In this document: one piece after another, positions 21,981 through 30,137 of the stretch
How positions within the stretch are numbered: the first letter of the stretch is position 1
Layout of the letters: the number at the start of each line of letters is the position of its first letter
Origin: Marsupella aquatica
Taxonomy: Eukaryota > Marchantiophyta
Reading direction: 5' to 3'
Assembly: GCA_973895155.1 (NCBI GenBank)
Contig: OZ316895.1
Coordinates: 16,244,001 to 16,308,000 of the forward strand
Length of the DNA: 64,000 nt
Translations under genes and position numbers: made by a program
The notes under the pieces: model-generated
Database searches by the model: none
Told to the model about the DNA's origin: nothing
The model's input: only the letters and a program-made list of their open reading frames with translations

Positions 21981-22950
21981 TTGAGCGCACCAGTTACATG
22001 GACTCCTCCTTCAGATGGCCTTACATTGCTTGAGCTTTTTGGTGGCATTTCTACAGGCCTGGAAGCTCTCCTACAGTCTAGTATGGTGGTGAAGCAGTAC
22101 ATTTACGTGGACATTGATCTAGGCGCAAGGCACGTGGCTGAATCCCATTTGCTAGAATTTTCAGAGCAATTTCCCCCACTCAGCAGTTTCCACACAGTGC
22201 ATGGAAGTCTGCAATTTCTTTCTTCCCTCCAGATATCCAGCTTGTCCAGCACCGGCACTTAACCCTTCTTGGCTCCCTTGATTTGATCATAGCTGGTTGG
22301 GAATGCCAAGGGTTTTCAACTGCTGGTCACGGTGCTGGATTGCATGATTCTAGTTCTGGCCTTTTCGTGTGGCATTGGTTCAGATTCTCACCTGGGCTCA
22401 ATCCCTTTATCCTGCTGTTAGTTATATCATTGAGAATACTCCATCTCAGTTTGACCAGCGTTCACAGGTCAAAGAGGATTTCAGTGTGGTCCAGCATTAC
22501 TTGGGACCACCCCTTCTCATTGATGCAGTGCACTGTGGTTCTTATGCACATCGTCTTCGTAACTTTTGGACTAACCTTGCACCACCTTCCTTGCTAGAGT
22601 TAGCTCTTCACCACACATCCAGGGACACTAACCTCACAGTGGACCAGATTTTGGATCCTGACAGTTCTTGCCAACCAGTTACACGGCAAGAGCCAGCACC
22701 TTGGTATCCAGCCAATACCATTGGACAGCCCCATGCTGCTTGGCCTACATTTGTGTCCTTTCCAGGTGCACATGCTTTTTAGGGTGATGGTCCTGGCCTG
22801 ATTTATCGACATTCTACCGGTACATGGGATGAACCTAGTCCTGAGGAGAGAGAACGGGCTATGGGCTTCCAACCCGGTACTATAGGCCACACCAAAATCA
22901 CCAAGCTGGCCAGGAATGCTTTACTTGGTAGGGTAATGGATCTTAATGCT
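21981..22950 (+). pseudogene. C5 cytosine DNA methyltransferase domain inside gag-pol
   Basis: A complete set of DNA (cytosine-5) methyltransferase motifs lies in order: motif I LLELFGGISTG (22027 on) for AdoMet binding; motif II YIYVDIDLGA; motif IV AGWECQGFS with the catalytic Cys codon at 22304-22306; motif VI IIENTPS (usually ENV); motif VIII-like HRLRNFW (22549 on); motif IX-like SPEERERAMGF (22840 on); motif X-like ARNALLGRVMD. The Pro before the catalytic Cys is replaced by Glu. The spacing and the short target-recognition region look closer to DNMT3/DRM than to CMT or MET1 types, though I cannot run a tree. Frame breaks near 22225 and 22360 and a TAG at 22780-22782 inactivate it. It lies between protease and reverse transcriptase, and from 22369 its frame is that of the RT. 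Confidence 0.9.
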
Positions 22951-24924
22951 CTCACTTGGCTTCTGGTCACTTGCATCCTTTTTCAGATGTACATTCATCC
23001 AGCATCAGGAGTTCCAGCCCTACCACTCCATGGTGCTGCTACATGGCATCCAGACCAAGTGCACTTACCTCTATTCAACACTCATCGCTTCAGTCCAAGT
23101 GTTGGGGGGAAGGAGGTCCCTTGTAATGTGGCTGATATTATTTCTGAGTTTCATGGTGTGGATGAGACCAGCGTAACAAATACAACAGGCCTTGGAGAGG
23201 CCTCGTCACCTTATCAGCAACATGCTAGCAGCTTGGATAGTGGAGAGGCTGGCACTTCTGGCTCTTCAAGCACGAGTACATTAGGTCCTATTCCTAGTGT
23301 TGCCAACTACACATTCATCATGGGCAACCACCTGAGTAAAAGACAGAAGGACCAGCTGCTAAATTTGCTCCTCAAGCATGAGAACGTGTTTGCTTTCTCT
23401 ATGAAGGACTTGGGTAAGTGCAAGACCATGCAGTTCTCCATTGAGTTGGCTGATGAAACACCTATCTTCAGGCGAAGACTTTGTTTGAGTAAGCATGAGT
23501 GGCAACTGGTGGATGAGAGGTGCCAAGAGTTATATGAAGCTGGTTTTATTCAGCCATCTACATCAGATTTTGCAGCAGCTACAATGATGCCAGCAAAGAA
23601 GGATTCCAGTGGATTGTGGACAGAGAAGCGCATGTGTGGGAACTACAGGGCACTGAACCTGGTCACACCCCAGGACAGGTACCCCATGCCACGGCCAGAG
23701 GAGCTATTTGACAGCATTGGAGACTCAGACATCTTCACTCTTGTGGATCTAAGGCAAGGCTTTAACCAGATTTTGCTGCTTGCAAAGGACCGCAAGAAAA
23801 CAACTTTCCATGGTACTAACCAACTATGGGAGTGGTTGGTGATGCCATTTGGCTTGAAGAATGCGCCCATATTCTTTCAAAGAGTCATGGACCAGGTTCT
23901 TCAAGGTGCTGAGTTTCTGAAATGCTACATTGATGATGTGTTGGTCCACAACAAAGGATTTGACCAACATCTACTTGACCTTGAGGAGCTATTCATGAGG
24001 CTTAAGAAGGTGAACCTAAAGATACACCCCAAGAAGTGTGAATTTTCTGTCAGATCAGTAGTATACCTTGGGCACCGCATTCTTCCAAATGGAACCATGG
24101 TTCACTGGGCCAAGGTGGCATCCATCTTGGAAATGCCCACTCCTACCGATGTCCACACTTTGAGGAGTTTTATTGGGTTGTGCAATTACTATCGGATCTA
24201 CATCAAAGATTTTAGCACCATTGCACACCCATTGTATGCTTTGTTGAAAAAGAATGTGACTTGGACATGGAGTACAGATGCTGAGGTAGCATTTGCCACT
24301 TTGAAGGAGAAGCTCTCAGAATACCCGGTGCTGAGAAGACCTGATTTCAGCAAGGTCTTTGTGCTACACACAGATTGGAGTGCCCTTGGGATTGGTGCCA
24401 TTCTGGGCCAGCATGATGAGGAAGGTAAAGAGTACGTCATTGCCTATGCATCCAGGAGCAACAATCAGGCAGAGAGTCATTATTCTTCTTATGAGGGTGA
24501 ATGCCTTGCTGTTGTGTGGGCTGTCATACATTACAGGCCCTACCTCTATGGGACCGAGTTTGTTCTCTACACCGACCACCAGCCCTTGCAGTGGTTGATG
24601 ACCAATGACAAGCTTACTGGCAAGCTTGCTCGTTGGGTGCTCATACTCCAAGAGTATGATTTTGAGGTAATTCATAGGCCTGGTGTGACACATCAAAATG
24701 CTGACACTATGTCCCGTAGCCCTTTGATTGCCTCTGATGATTCCTCAGATGCATGGCAGGATTTTGACCAGGTTTCCATCCTGCCTACATTTCATGCATC
24801 TACCTATCTTGCTTTGCTGCCATGCTACGTTGTTGACCAACCTGTGGTGGACATATGGGAGGACAACGACACTCTGAGATTTTTGCAGCATGGGGGGTAC
24901 CCCATACATGTTATTGCAACCTAG
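22861..24924 (+). pseudogene. Reverse transcriptase and RNase H
   Basis: One open frame of 687 codons; the first 30 or so belong to the end of the methyltransferase. A Ser/Thr-rich linker follows, then a Ty3/gypsy reverse transcriptase with FTLVDLRQGFNQI (about 23734), LVMPFGLKNAP, CYIDDVLVH (YIDD near 23928) and YLGHRI. RNase H follows with LHTDWSALGIGAIL, YEGECLAVVWAV, YTDHQPLQWL and HQNADTMSR, so its four acidic residues are present. The domain itself is intact. A TAG at 24922-24924 cuts it off from integrase in the same frame. Confidence 0.93.
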
Positions 24925-26299
24925 AGAGACCGAATTCAGCAAAGGTCCAAGCGTTACTTGTGGAAGGGAAATCATCTTGTGCGCTGCTTGCCAGACAGGG
25001 AAGTGGTGGTTCCACCCATTCATGAGAGGGTTGGCCTTATCCATAAGGTACATTCTGAGCTTGGTCATTTTGGTGTTAAGAGGACTTACAGCCTTTTGGT
25101 CCCTCATTATCATTGGAGAAGCATGCATGGCCAGGTTCGAGATGTTATTGCCCGGTGTGAACAGTGTGATAGGGTGAGGACTTCTTTCACATCTCGGCAA
25201 CCCACACTTCATCCACTCCCTATTCAGGGCATGTTTTTATCGCTGGTCATGTGATTTGGCTAGAGAATTACCCCTCACGTCTCGGGGTAATCTCTACATC
25301 ATGATCATGATAGAGCATTTCTCCAAGTGGATAGAACTTGTGGCATTGCCGGATAAGACCTCCCGTAGCACCAGCCAGGCATTCTTGCAACAAGTTCTCA
25401 GCCGCTTTGGAGCTTGTGCAGAATGTCTCACTGACCAGGGCTCAAAGTTTAGAGGAGAGTTCCAGGAGCTGCTTGATCAGGCCCTCATTGATCATCGTTG
25501 GACATCACGAGATCACCCACAGGCCGATGGCTTGGCAGAGCGCATGGTTCAGACATGCAAGAAGGGCCTCCGGAAGATTTGCCTCACCAAAAACAAGGAG
25601 GATTGGGACCTGGCCTTACCCTACATTGCCATGGGGTATAGGATGTCCAGACATGTATCACTGTCTAACTTTTCTCCCTACTTCTTGTTGTTTGGTCGTC
25701 ACCCAATTCCACCTTCTGCTATTGCTGCTCACATGCTTCAGGTGGTAGACTTGGATTCAGCTGTGACTTGGTCTGATGTGATCTCTAAGAGGGCTGCCCT
25801 ATTCAGGAGGGTTATGCCCATGGCCATGGAGAATTTGGCCATCGCACAGCACAGGGACACACTACGTTATGCACTTACACGAGGGGGCACTTTTCAGCCC
25901 AAGGTCAGGAATTTTGAAGTGAGAGATTTTGTGTACTTGCAGCGGCAAGCTAACGACACCCTGGACACCTCTACCAGTCGTACTATTCTCAGGGTTAAAG
26001 CTATTCGACCGTCTAGAGTGCTAGAGTTACAAGGGGTAGATGGGCGCACAATTGCTGACAATGCCAAGAATTGCGCCCCTTGTCATCTGCCTAACCTGGA
26101 TCCCACCATTGTGACTTCTACTTGGATTCCACCTGTGGACTACCCTTGCAAAGTGTGTTTGCAAATTGATGATGCTGACCAAATGCTGTTGTGTGACAAT
26201 TGCAATGGAGGGTACCATCTTTTCTGCCTTCGGCCTGAACTTACCCAGGTGCCAGAAGGGTTATGGTTTTGCCCTTCCTGTGCTCCACGTGCTACCTGA
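24925..26299 (+). pseudogene. DDE integrase with C-terminal PHD finger
   Basis: Up to 25254 the frame continues that of RT and carries the zinc-binding N-terminus (HSELGHFG and CEQC). One frame change near 25230 moves into the frame ending at 26299. The catalytic core keeps D in WSCDLARELP, D in CLTDQGSKF and E in ADGLAERM, so all three acidic residues are visible. After the core come a C-terminal domain (FVYLQRQ, RVLELQGVDGR) and, where many plant gypsy elements have a chromodomain, a PHD finger. Apart from the frame change the integrase looks well preserved. Confidence 0.92.
26147..26281 (+). other. PHD finger domain at the integrase C-terminus
   Basis: The pattern CKVC, nine residues, CDNC, then GGYHLFC, then LWFCPSC is a canonical Cys4-His-Cys3 PHD zinc finger with the usual DxMLLCD and VPEGLWFCP blocks. 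All eight zinc ligands are present. PHD fingers commonly bind the histone H3 tail with K4 methylated or unmodified. Here it could steer integration to a particular chromatin state, as chromodomains do in chromoviruses. It is also found in the diverged copy at 6441-6592. Confidence 0.92.
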
Positions 26300-26325
26300 A
26301 TTTTCTTCAGCCCTCCTTTTGGCTG

Positions 26326-26340
26326 TGGTCTGGGGGGGAT
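26326..26340 (+). promoter_or_regulatory. Polypurine-tract-like sequence before B1
   Basis: The run GTCTGGGGGGGAT lies 27 bases after the integrase stop and directly before repeat B1. The copy near 6625 has a similar CTGGGAGGAT at the same position. In an ordinary LTR element this would prime plus-strand synthesis and mark the start of U3, so B would correspond to U3. Confidence 0.6.
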
Positions 26341-26514
26341 ACAGAGGTTTACACCTTCACTACGTACATACCACTTCATTTGATTTTTCTTGGCACTTGT
26401 GAATGTGATTGGACTTTTTCTATGCATGTTGGTTGCTAGCAGCTTGCACATATGCCTTGCCGGCGACTTGTATGTTTTTGATACACTATGGCTATGATAC
26501 TATATGTCACGACA
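26339..26514 (+). repeat. Terminal repeat B1 (176 bp)
   Basis: Matches B2 at 26875-27050 over its full 176 bp with a handful of substitutions. It ends ATGTCACGACA. Two bases (GC) separate it from A2. Confidence 0.92.
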
Positions 26515-26520
26515 GCTGTC
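26511..26520. repeat. Palindrome GACAGCTGTC at the B1/A2 junction
   Basis: A perfect 10-bp palindrome formed by the end of B (GACA), GC, and the start of A (TGTC). The element's outer termini are exactly TGTC on the left and GACA on the right, so the outer ends are the two halves of this junction. Confidence 0.9.
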
Positions 26521-26874
26521 ATGCCGAGGGACAGTGCCTCTTATGCACATCGGCATGTCCCTCGCATGCCCGCTAGGTATGTAGTTAGGGCTAGTGTACT
26601 ACTTGAGTTAGCGACATGTTCTTATAGCAAATGCCAGGCGTTCTTGAAGCAAACACGCTTGTTAGTGTGACGCCAGGACTTTGTTTACTTAGGGCATGTC
26701 TTTCTTTGTGGGTTTTCAATTCTTCTTGAATCGCTGTTGACAGAGCTCAGACAATGCTCGTCGGTTCCGTACACGGGATTCACACAGTGATTCGTTAGAT
26801 GCTCCCGACCGATCTTGGCATCCCGCCGGTTTTTGATTCGGTTTCAGTACAATTGTTTCTCTTACGCCTTTTAT
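26517..26874 (+). repeat. Terminal repeat A2 (358 bp)
   Basis: Second copy of A1. It runs directly into B2 at 26875 with the junction TTTTATATATAGAGG, where A1 runs into the leader. Confidence 0.92.
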
Positions 26875-27050
26875 ATATAGAGGTTTACACCTCCACTACG
26901 TACATACAACTTCATTTGCTTTTTCTTGGCACTTGTGAATGTGATTGGATTTTTTCTATGCATGTTGGTTGCTAGCAGCTTGCACATATGCCTTGCCGGC
27001 GACTTGTATGTTTTTGATACACTATGGCTACGATACTATATGTCACGACA
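26875..27050 (+). repeat. Terminal repeat B2 (176 bp), right end of the element
   Basis: Second copy of B1. Ends CACGACA at 27050, followed by the ATTG target duplication and the continuation of the host TIR. Confidence 0.92.
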
Positions 27051-27210
27051 ATTGATCTTTTCTATCTTTCGAGCGTTTTTTTTTACAAGCACACACCAAG
27101 ACCACCGGGAGACTCAAAACCATCGGTTATTGCCTTGTTGAAAATTGATTTCACTTCATCGCACACACATTCCTTGGATGAACATGGGGGTCCACGGATT
27201 AATTCATTAG
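27051..27210 (+). repeat. Left TIR, inner part
   Basis: Begins with the ATTG duplication and matches the reverse complement of about 29013-29170, including GGGAGACTCAAAACCATCGG and GGATGAACATGGGGGTCCAC. Confidence 0.88.
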
Positions 27211-27539
27211 GTTAGTTGGAGTTTATGAATTAATGAATGGATTGAAGGAATGGCAAGCAGAGAATGGAGCAGCTTTCCCACAAGAAGACAGTCATAGCAA
27301 AGATTTGGCTAGTGAGGTTTGCGGACTATATCATTGGCAGTCTGAGGTCCAATTTCACTTTGGGTCAACCAAATGAGTATTATTCTTGTTGTGATTGGTT
27401 AGATGAAAAGGTTGATTCAAGAGACACGATTGTTCATCTATGAATATAATCTCCATGTGATATAGATATACTTAGGGTTTGGTTAGAGAGGACCTATACA
27501 TCACAAAGGGCTATTGAGGTTTTAACGCAACGCGTCAAA

Positions 27540-28580
27540 AATCTAGAGAATGTTTTTGTAGACAAGCTATCATTCCTTTCATAATGTCACATCAAACACA
27601 TAGCAGAGCAAATGACAATTGCTCTGGGTGAAAGAGCAAAAAATATAAACCATTCAGCGGCATGAACATGATCTTTTTTGGTGACTATGAACAATTATCA
27701 AAACCAAGAGACTATCCAATGTACTACGGAGCTCATGCAGAAGAATCACTAAACGCTGAAGATTTGAAAATGTGGTTTGCAAGTGAGGTACAAATACACA
27801 TGAACAAGACGTCATACGACCCAAGCGACCCATATCTTGGAAAAAACTTGTGGATGTCCATAAATGTGATTAGAACTTAATTGTGCAAAAAAGACAAGAT
27901 AACACAGGAGCAGGAAACTATTGGCAAGATGCAAAACACTCCAAAATGAAACATTTGATTGAATTTTTTTTACTCCATTCAAGAAAAAGCCATTGGGATG
28001 AAATCAGGTCCAGATATGAATTCATCAACATGGTCCAACCCTCTATATATTGTAATGCGCCACGCTCTCAGGGTTTTGATAGATTTCAATGAACCAATAT
28101 ATCAAGCGAACCTTAATGGCAAAAGAATTATTTGTTGGAAAACACAAGACACAGTTTTCAACAAACCACTTCATTCTCCTTTACAACTTGTTGCCGACAA
28201 TATTTTAATTGACAAAATACCAATATTACTACCATGGCATGGCTATTGCTTTCCTTGACAATAAATATTTTGATGTAGGAAACGCGACAAACAATCTAGA
28301 ATATGCTTTTTCTATGCCTCTCAATTCTAACAAACCACTAGATGACATAACAAAACCATATCGAACTCTAGCATATCTCCCAGAACATGTATTCATTTAT
28401 GTTCCAAATTCCAGAATGCTTGCTCTCATACCTACCACAAAAAGTTATTCCCATGAAACCAGAAAGACACTCCAAAAAAATCCGTCTTGGAGATGACATA
28501 TACAATTTGCAAAACGGAATGAGTTTTCCAAGCATTTTAATAACTAGAATGGCAATGCGTTGGCTTAGATTCATGCATTA
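27540..28580 (+). pseudogene. PIF1-like helicase relic in the core of the TIR element
   Basis: Very AT-rich, broken into several short frames (27662-27880, 27883-28092, 27959-28258, 28209-28496). It shows a Walker-B-like VFVDKLSFL near 27555, the helicase motif MIFFGDYEQLSKPRDYPMYYG-type block at 27668 (family form GDxxQLPPV), LWMSINVIRT and a C-terminal part with IICWKTQDTVF and VGNATNNLEYAF. These resemble the middle and C-terminal part of PIF1-like helicases found in plant mobile DNA. The ATP-binding Walker A region was not found. At least three frameshifts are needed to connect the pieces. Confidence 0.6.
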
Positions 28581-29012
28581 ACACAAATTTTCAGCCAAGG
28601 AATGAGCCTTGTTGGACTGAAATGTATTATAGATTTAAGAATCCTTGTAGGAGAAGGTAATATCAAGGATTGCACAATCAGATTTGATAGGAGATTGGGC
28701 ACTCCTACATCCAATTTGGACTACTAGAAATCAATTTGAGAGATTATCAACTATTCAAAACATGATTAAATTGCTGAAAAGAGATCCCGACTTAAAAGCA
28801 GAACTTAGAAGAATTAATAAAATAGAATACAATAACACTGAATTAAAACTTCATAATGTATTGGACTACTATACACAACTCAAGTATTATTTAAATAGAG
28901 TACATTAATAACAAAATAACAAAATTTTGAATTAGTATTTTATAGACACATCTTAAAACTATTTGTCTTGAAATTCAGTAATTACAAAAAATCACCATAT
29001 CTATTTTTTTAC
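28581..29012. other. AT-rich core of the TIR element
   Basis: Low-GC sequence with one 74-codon plus-strand frame (28684-28908) ending in a charged, Lys/Asn-rich segment that may be further helicase-gene debris. Otherwise nothing recognised. Confidence 0.5.
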
Positions 29013-30137
29013 TTAATTCAATTAATACGTGGACCCCCATGTTCATCCAAGGAATGTGTGTGATAAAGTGATATCAATTTTCTACAAGGCGGTAACCGAT
29101 GGTTTTGAGTCTCCCGATGATCTTGGTGTGTGCTCGTACCAAAGAGAACGCTCAAAAAGATAGAGGTCATCGATCTGGTTGAGATGATCTCTTTGGTTCA
29201 TCAAACCAAAGGTTGAATGTGTAGGAATTTTTGGGACTGTTTTTGCTCACACATTGGAGAAATTATGTTTCTACCATTCCTGATTGATTGATTGTTTGTG
29301 AATTACGTTGAGCATTACCGCCACAAGACAGACCGGAGAACATCACTCAGCTGTTGGCAAAAGGGTGCTTGTCATTTTGGGGGGAAGAACGCACAAAACG
29401 GACGAGCCATCACTTCACATACAGGTTTTGTATTTTTTCTAATTTAAGAAAGCTATTGTGTGAGGGGGAGACCAACGATTGTTTCTTTGACACAGAGGCT
29501 GCATTTGGCATCAACATGTGTTCAGAGTGAGCTTCGTTGAAGCCTAGACTGACGCAAACAATTCAAGTCAGGCAGCAAGCATTGCGGAGAAGCGATGACA
29601 ACGTAATCAAAGAAATTAATTTGCAGTGGCTAAGTTTGTGACGGTGACGGGATTGTGATGTCTCTTAATAGAGAAAGGGTTTCTCATGAGCCTTGGATTG
29701 ACAAATTTTGTCAAGTTCCAAATGAGTTTTTGAATATCTTTCTTTCCAATGAGTGTGACAATAAGAAATTTTGATCATGAGTTCATGAATTCTTTTAGCT
29801 TTTCAACATTGAGCCCGACATTGACAAATTTCATGTCAGATTTTGTCACGGTACTAAAGAGATCATGAGGTTTTCAATCTCTCTAACTTTCTAATGTGTG
29901 ACATTGGAAGTATTCGTCAAGAATTAGAGAGATAATGAGTATCTTAATTTATCTAGCTTTCCAATGAACTTAACATTGATAGATTTTGTCAAGTACTAAG
30001 GAGATGATGAGTTTCTAATTTCGCTTTAGCTTAGTTTCCAATGAATGTGACATTGAGAGATTTTATGAAGACAATCCTAAAGAGGTCATGAGTTTCTAAA
30101 TTTTGATCTTCAACTTTCTGATGAATCAAACATTGAC
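29013..30137 (-). repeat. Right TIR (about 1.1 kb), uninterrupted
   Basis: Reverse complement of the three left-arm pieces. It preserves both empty target sites, one for the copia element (CCAATGAGTGTGACA, about 29740-29755) and one for the gypsy element (about 29165-29180). The outer 390 bp consist of the same 60-78 bp degenerate units as the left arm. Confidence 0.85.

Larger units (their letters stand above)
16976..27050 (+). mobile_element. Ty3/gypsy-type retrotransposon with cytosine methyltransferase, PHD finger and split direct repeats
   Basis: A 10,075-bp insertion starting TGTCATGCC and ending CACGACA, with a 4-bp duplication. The order is repeat A1 (16976-17335), long leader, gag, protease, C5 DNA methyltransferase, reverse transcriptase, RNase H, DDE integrase, PHD finger, repeat B1 (26339-26514), A2 (26517-26874) and B2 (26875-27050). 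A1/A2 and B1/B2 each look about 95-96% identical by eye, so both pairs probably date from the same replication. This is not LTR-internal-LTR. Six frame changes and at least three in-frame stops make this copy non-functional. RT, RNase H and integrase motifs place it with Ty3/gypsy. Confidence 0.92.
9796..30137. mobile_element. Long-TIR element with PIF1-like helicase relic, host of two nested retrotransposons
   Basis: The left arm is in three pieces (9796-10171, 16396-16975 and 27051-27210). Joined in order, they match the reverse complement of the continuous right arm 29013-30137. With the copia and gypsy insertions removed, the element is about 4 kb: arms of about 1.1 kb around an AT-rich core of about 1.8 kb with helicase remnants. 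The outer limits are approximate, since identity fades beyond GTCAATGTTTGATTC on both sides, and no outer target duplication was identified. No transposase was recognised, so the superfamily is unknown. Helitrons, the usual PIF1-like carriers, lack such inverted repeats. Confidence 0.8.

Noticed and set aside
22283-22597. Separate small protein encoded between protease and RT
   Set aside because: It is one frame of the methyltransferase domain between two frameshifts. Motifs before and after it lie in neighbouring frames.
25256-26299. Chromodomain expected at the integrase C-terminus
   Set aside because: The Cys/His spacing and WFCP block identify a PHD finger. No chromodomain aromatic cage pattern is visible.
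16976-27050. Classification as a DIRS (tyrosine recombinase) element because of the split repeats
   Set aside because: The integrase has zinc-binding HHCC and DDE motifs, and no tyrosine-recombinase domain or separate Dam-type methylase was found.
9796-30137. Outer element as a Helitron because of the PIF1-like helicase
   Set aside because: Long inverted repeats are present, and no Rep domain or Helitron-type end was seen.
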